Shown here in pieces: positions 6,695 through 9,598 of a DNA stretch of 9,598 nucleotides. The position numbers and the translations under genes were made by a program. The notes under the pieces are model-generated. The model saw nothing but the letters and a program-made list of their open reading frames with translations. It searched no databases and was not told where the DNA came from. Source of the stretch: JAVZLQ01 sp049700035 (GTDB lineage: Archaea; Thermoproteota; Bathyarchaeia; Bathyarchaeales; Bathycorpusculaceae); assembly GCA_049700035.1 (NCBI GenBank), contig JBNAWC010000044.1, positions 1 through 9,598 on the forward strand. The letters run 5' to 3'. Every line of letters begins with the position of its first letter. Position 1 is the first letter of the stretch.

Positions 6695-7622
6695 ATGGCT
6701 AAAAGTGCAGAAATAGAAGACACATATGCAGAGGCGTTCGCGGGCATATACACAAGAGTAATCATAACGGCGGATGATGAAGAAACGCTGCGGAAAGCAG
6801 CGGAAGACGCAACAGCAACACCGTCCATCGTTATTGGGCGGGTTGAAGGTGGAATAGAAAATTGGCTAAGCGAAAAGNNNNNNNNNNGAAAAGGAAACCC
6901 CAGACAAACGCAAAGGAGCGCTGCTTCAGTTCTGGGGCGGAATAGACCCCAAAAAGCCCTTCTCAGACTCCTTGAAAAAGTTTGAAGTTGAACTTTCCTA
7001 TAGGATTAGACAGGACATTCTCGTCAAGCCGTTCACTGCGGTTTTTGATGCTGCGCCTAATGCTGAAGGAAAAATTGACATGATGGAGCGCGTTGGACAC
7101 TGCGGAGACGGCTACGAGTGGATTGAGAAGCGCTATGGACGCGAACTAATAATTGTGCCAATAATGGTTCCAGATTTCACAATTGAACGCCAAATTGGAT
7201 ACGCTAGAGGCGTGATGGGAGCAAACTTTTGGATAATGTGCAAAACAAAAGATGCGTTAAAAGAGGCTTCTGAAAAGGCTTTAAAAGCAATACACACAGT
7301 TGAAGGCGTCATAACACCATTCGACGTTTGCTCTGCTGGCTCAAAACCAGAAACACGTTATCCATGGATAGGACCAACAACAAACCACCCCTACTGCCCA
7401 TCACTAAAGAAAAAACTCGGAAAAGAATCGAAAGTGCCAGAAGGCGTCAACTACATTCCAGAAATAGTGATTAACGGCACAACAATGGAAGCCGTCAAAA
7501 AGGCGATGAAAAATGGCGTAAAGGCAGTGCTTAACGTTGATGGCGTCGTTAAGGTTTCAGCTGGAAACTACGGAGGAAAACTTGGCGAATACAAGATTTA
7601 TTTGCGCGAGTTGTTCAAATGA
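6695..7622 (+). CDS. ftr: Formylmethanofuran:H4MPT formyltransferase (Ftr), interrupted by an assembly gap
   Basis: Ftr moves the formyl group between methanofuran and tetrahydromethanopterin in the cytoplasm. The N-terminal half (6695-6877) has EDTYAEAFAGIYTRVIITA and a VIGR..GGIE segment. The C-terminal half (6888-7622) has ETPDKRKG, TAVFD, GDGYE, VEGVITPF, YCPSL, EIVI.G and KVSAGNYGG.LG, all typical of Ftr. Ten Ns put the halves in different frames. The flanks share GAAAAG, and merging them restores one frame of 303 residues, about the family length (near 296). It is divergent: VPIMVPDF replaces an IPIMGGDF-type motif, and the glycine-rich segment after VITPF is short (DVCSAGSK). An ATG one base after the HAD stop and an ATGA overlap with the kinase gene show operon membership. 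It could be the C1-pathway enzyme or a paralogue with another acceptor. Confidence 0.9.
6878..6887. other. Run of ten Ns (scaffold gap) inside ftr
   Basis: Ten undetermined bases. GAAAAG ends the left flank (6872-6877) and also starts the right flank (6888-6893). Ten is not a multiple of three, and the coding frame shifts across it, so the N count is a placeholder and not a measured distance. Confidence 0.95.
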
Positions 7623-8533
7623 GCCGCTTTGACGTTGTGGGCTTCGGAGCACTAAACATTGACAAACTTTTCAAAGTAAACAAGATAGCTGGCGCAGAAG
7701 AAGAAGGCTTCATAAAAGACTGCGAAGAAGCATGCGGCGGCTCAGCCGCAAACACCATTGTTGGATTGGCTAGGCTTGGATGCAAAACTGGATTTATCGG
7801 AAAAGTAGCCGACGACAGAGAAGGCAGAATGCTAATCGAAGATTTTCGCAGAGAAGGCGTTGACACAAACGGCATAATACACGCAAAAGGCGGAAGAAGC
7901 GGGACAGTGATGGGCTTTGTAGACGAGAAGGGCGAAAGAGCACTATACGTTGACCCAGGCGTAAACGATACGATAGTGTTTAATGAAATAAATAGGGAAT
8001 ACGCGTTTAACACGCAGTTCTTACACTTAACATCTTTCGTCGGCGAAAAATCCTTCCAAACCCAGAGGCGGCTTGTTGAAATTTTGCCAGAAAAGGTCAA
8101 AGTGAGCCTTGACCCTGGAGAACTCTACGCCAGAAAAGGTTTAGACGCGCTTGAGCCAATAGTGAGGCGAACTTTTGTTTTGATGCCGAACCAGAGGGAA
8201 ATTGAACTCCTAACCAAAACTAAGGATTACAAGAAAGGCGCTGAAATCCTATTAGAAAGAGGCGTAAAAATCGTCGCTGTGAAGCTTGGCAGCAACGGTT
8301 GTTACGTAACTGATGGAAAGGAGAATCACCATGTAAACAGATTTAACGTTAAGGTTGTGGACACAACTGGTGCTGGAGATGCTTTCTGCGCTGGATTCCT
8401 ATACGGCTTGATTAAAGGAAAAAGCCTCTACGAGTGTGGAAGACTCGGCAATTTTGTAGCTTCAAGATGCATAATGAAAATGGGCGCGAGAACGGGGCTT
8501 CCACGCATCGAAGATTTAAAATATCTTGAGTAA
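7619..8533 (+). CDS. PfkB/ribokinase-family sugar or nucleoside kinase
   Basis: ATP-dependent kinase of the ribokinase fold, 304 residues, normal for the family. The first signature is CGGSAANTIVGLARLG at 39-54, binding the substrate sugar. LMPNQREIELLT at 188-199 is the usual linker motif. The second signature is DTTGAGDAFCAGFLYGL at 248-264, with the anion hole GAG and catalytic base Asp254. The substrate cannot be read from sequence: archaeal relatives phosphorylate nucleosides (adenosine, inosine, guanosine), ribose or other sugars. Its place behind purD suits a nucleoside or ribosyl-compound kinase, but that is inference. The ATG at 7619 overlaps the ftr stop as ATGA, so the two are translationally coupled. 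Its last 18 bases overlap the 3' end of purQ on the other strand. Confidence 0.9.
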   Translation: MSRFDVVGFGALNIDKLFKVNKIAGAEEEGFIKDCEEACGGSAANTIVGLARLGCKTGFIGKVADDREGRMLIEDFRREGVDTNGIIHAKGGRSGTVMGFVDEKGERALYVDPGVNDTIVFNEINREYAFNTQFLHLTSFVGEKSFQTQRRLVEILPEKVKVSLDPGELYARKGLDALEPIVRRTFVLMPNQREIELLTKTKDYKKGAEILLERGVKIVAVKLGSNGCYVTDGKENHHVNRFNVKVVDTTGAGDAFCAGFLYGLIKGKSLYECGRLGNFVASRCIMKMGARTGLPRIEDLKYLE

Positions 8534-9334
8534 ATATTCGATTAGACTTTCAAAAATCAATTTTCCATCACTGTACTGTGGCATCCGCCTCTGCCTAGTC
8601 CAGTCTGGCTGTTGCCACCAGTAGAAGGCTCTTTCGGGATGCGGCATCAAACCGAATATTGTCCCTTCTGGATTGCATATTCCAGCAATGTCGTGAAAAG
8701 AGCCGTTTGGATTTGTTGGAAAATGTCCCTCAGCATATTCGCCTTCTTCGCTGCAGTAGCGGAAAACAAGCTGGTCATTCTCATAAAGCCTTTCCAAGAG
8801 CAGCCTCTCCTTTTCTTTTGGAAATAGAAAGCGTCCCTCGGAATGCGCAACTGGCATCCGCAAGACCTTGCCATGCTGAATGTTCCGCGTGAATACGCAT
8901 TTTCCCTTGTTTTCGTGTTTAAGGTAAATCCATCGACAATTATAGCCAGGCGGAAAATTTGTTGCCAAAGACGCCTCTGGATATTGACTTATTCCATCAA
9001 AGCCTGGAAGCAGCCCAGCCTCAACAAGCACTTGAAAGCCGTTGCAGATTCCCAAAATTGGACGATTTTCCCTAACAAACTCCTTCAACTCTTTACCGAG
9101 TTTGGCTGTTATCCACTTCGCCCAAATTGCACCAGCCCGCACATAATCACCATAAGAAAAACCGCCTGGAAAAACAAGCGCATGATACTCAAGTAAGTTT
9201 CTATGCTTTATAACCTCGTTTGCATGAACCACCTCAGCTTTGACGCCTAAATCTTCAAAGGCTCTTTTAGTTTCAGCGTCGCAGTTCGTTCCGCCAACGC
9301 GCAAAACACAGACGCGAATTTCTTCCCTCTTCAT
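8516..9334 (-). CDS. purQ: FGAM synthase glutaminase subunit (PurQ)
   Basis: Supplies ammonia from glutamine to PurL for formyl-GAR to FGAM conversion. It is a 272-residue class I glutamine amidotransferase, longer than the roughly 225 of the short form. Near the N-terminus are RVGGTNCDAET at 12-22 and FPGGFSYGDYVRAGA at 55-69, the PurQ signature. The nucleophile is Cys97 in GICNGFQ, and the triad is completed by His232 and Glu234 in MPHPERA. VAHSEGRF at 162-169 and NPNGSFHDIAGICN at 208-221 are also typical. The extra length lies mainly in the middle (about 120-200) and in the tail after WWQQPDW. Its ATG lies two bases after the purL stop, so they form an operon. A separate PurQ usually needs PurS as third partner; no purS is visible here. 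Confidence 0.96.
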   Translation of the reverse strand: MKREEIRVCVLRVGGTNCDAETKRAFEDLGVKAEVVHANEVIKHRNLLEYHALVFPGGFSYGDYVRAGAIWAKWITAKLGKELKEFVRENRPILGICNGFQVLVEAGLLPGFDGISQYPEASLATNFPPGYNCRWIYLKHENKGKCVFTRNIQHGKVLRMPVAHSEGRFLFPKEKERLLLERLYENDQLVFRYCSEEGEYAEGHFPTNPNGSFHDIAGICNPEGTIFGLMPHPERAFYWWQQPDWTRQRRMPQYSDGKLIFESLIEYLLKIF

Positions 9335-9336
9335 GG

Positions 9337-9598
9337 TTAGGCACCACTGCTTAGCGGATTTTTCCAGCTTGCCAACAAATCCTTAAGCGACGCATCAACG
9401 GCGATGTTGCCATCTAAGCCATAAATACACAACCGCGAAGTTTTTGCGACTTTTCCGATTTCCGCAAATACTTTTCCACGCATTAACTTTTCAAAGTTCA
9501 TTTTAGCTTCTTGTGAAACCTCAACCAAGAAGCGACTGTTAGACTCCGAGAACAATATGTAATCGTTACGGCTTACGCCATTAACTGGAACCTTATGC
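9337..9598 (-). CDS. purL: FGAM synthase large subunit (PurL), C-terminal end only
   Basis: The last 86 residues of PurL, the ATP-dependent synthetase subunit that amidates formyl-GAR. The frame is open to the window edge, so the start lies beyond 9598. The segment SRNDYILFSESNSRFLVEV (encoded at about 9517-9573) is the conserved element of the second AIRS-like domain; the FSES-SRF residues are characteristic of PurL. The tail ends with AVDASLKDLLASWKNPLSSGA-type helix residues, as is normal for this subunit. Its stop is two bases before the purQ ATG, giving a purL-purQ order on the minus strand. Any promoter for this pair is outside the window. Confidence 0.92.
   Translation of the reverse strand, partial: HKVPVNGVSRNDYILFSESNSRFLVEVSQEAKMNFEKLMRGKVFAEIGKVAKTSRLCIYGLDGNIAVDASLKDLLASWKNPLSSGA

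Noticed and set aside
6972..7622. A separate gene starting at TTG 6972
   Set aside because: It is the C-terminal part of ftr; coding similarity continues upstream to the N gap in the same frame.
8612..9196. Plus-strand open frames opposite purQ
   Set aside because: They overlap each other and run antisense to clear PurQ motifs.
9337..9555. A complete small gene starting at TTG 9555 on the minus strand
   Set aside because: The frame stays open to the window edge and encodes PurL-specific residues upstream, so this is the purL 3' end.
1..9598. CRISPR arrays, insertion sequences or phage genes
   Set aside because: I saw no regularly spaced repeats, transposase or integrase motifs, or terminal inverted repeats on either strand.

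Overview
The window looks like a scaffold from an uncultivated archaeon, most likely a Bathyarchaeia-type (TACK) lineage. Seen directly: an archaeal-type AspRS, an archaeal HAD protein of the EhaR/COG4030 type, a formylmethanofuran:tetrahydromethanopterin formyltransferase (Ftr), Shine-Dalgarno motifs of GGAGG type, AT-rich TATA-like boxes, and a 10-N scaffold gap. The lineage is inferred from this gene mix, not from a marker search. Ftr implies tetrahydromethanopterin-linked C1 metabolism.

Layout. (1) 1-1981, plus strand: a possible C-terminal tail of an upstream gene, a small zinc-ribbon/KH RNA-binding protein, then aspS. (2) 2121-2555: a lone gene for a small exported protein with six cysteines. 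(3) 2671-4158: purF, alone behind its own promoter-like region, apparently starting at a non-standard ATA codon. (4) 4208-8533, plus strand: a tight set purD - HAD (EhaR-like) - ftr - PfkB sugar/nucleoside kinase, with 4-nt overlaps at purD/HAD and ftr/kinase and one base between HAD and ftr. (5) 8516-9598, minus strand: purQ and the 3' end of purL, converging on the kinase gene with overlapping coding ends. There is no non-coding stretch over 300 bases, and I see no tRNA, rRNA, CRISPR array or mobile element.

How the genes work together. PurF makes phosphoribosylamine, PurD makes glycinamide ribonucleotide (GAR), and PurL/PurQ (normally with PurS, not seen here) convert formyl-GAR to FGAM. 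The formylation step between them has no canonical gene in the window. Ftr, which moves formyl groups between C1 carriers, sits in the purD operon with a HAD protein and a PfkB kinase. That trio is the most interesting context here. purF and purD share a near-identical upstream box, which suggests common promoter architecture.

Main points for a second look: the ATA start of purF, required to keep its catalytic cysteine; the altered PRPP loop of PurF; the HAD-Ftr-PfkB cassette inside a purine operon; the N gap in ftr, which looks like an uncollapsed 6-base contig overlap; and the shared purF/purD upstream box.
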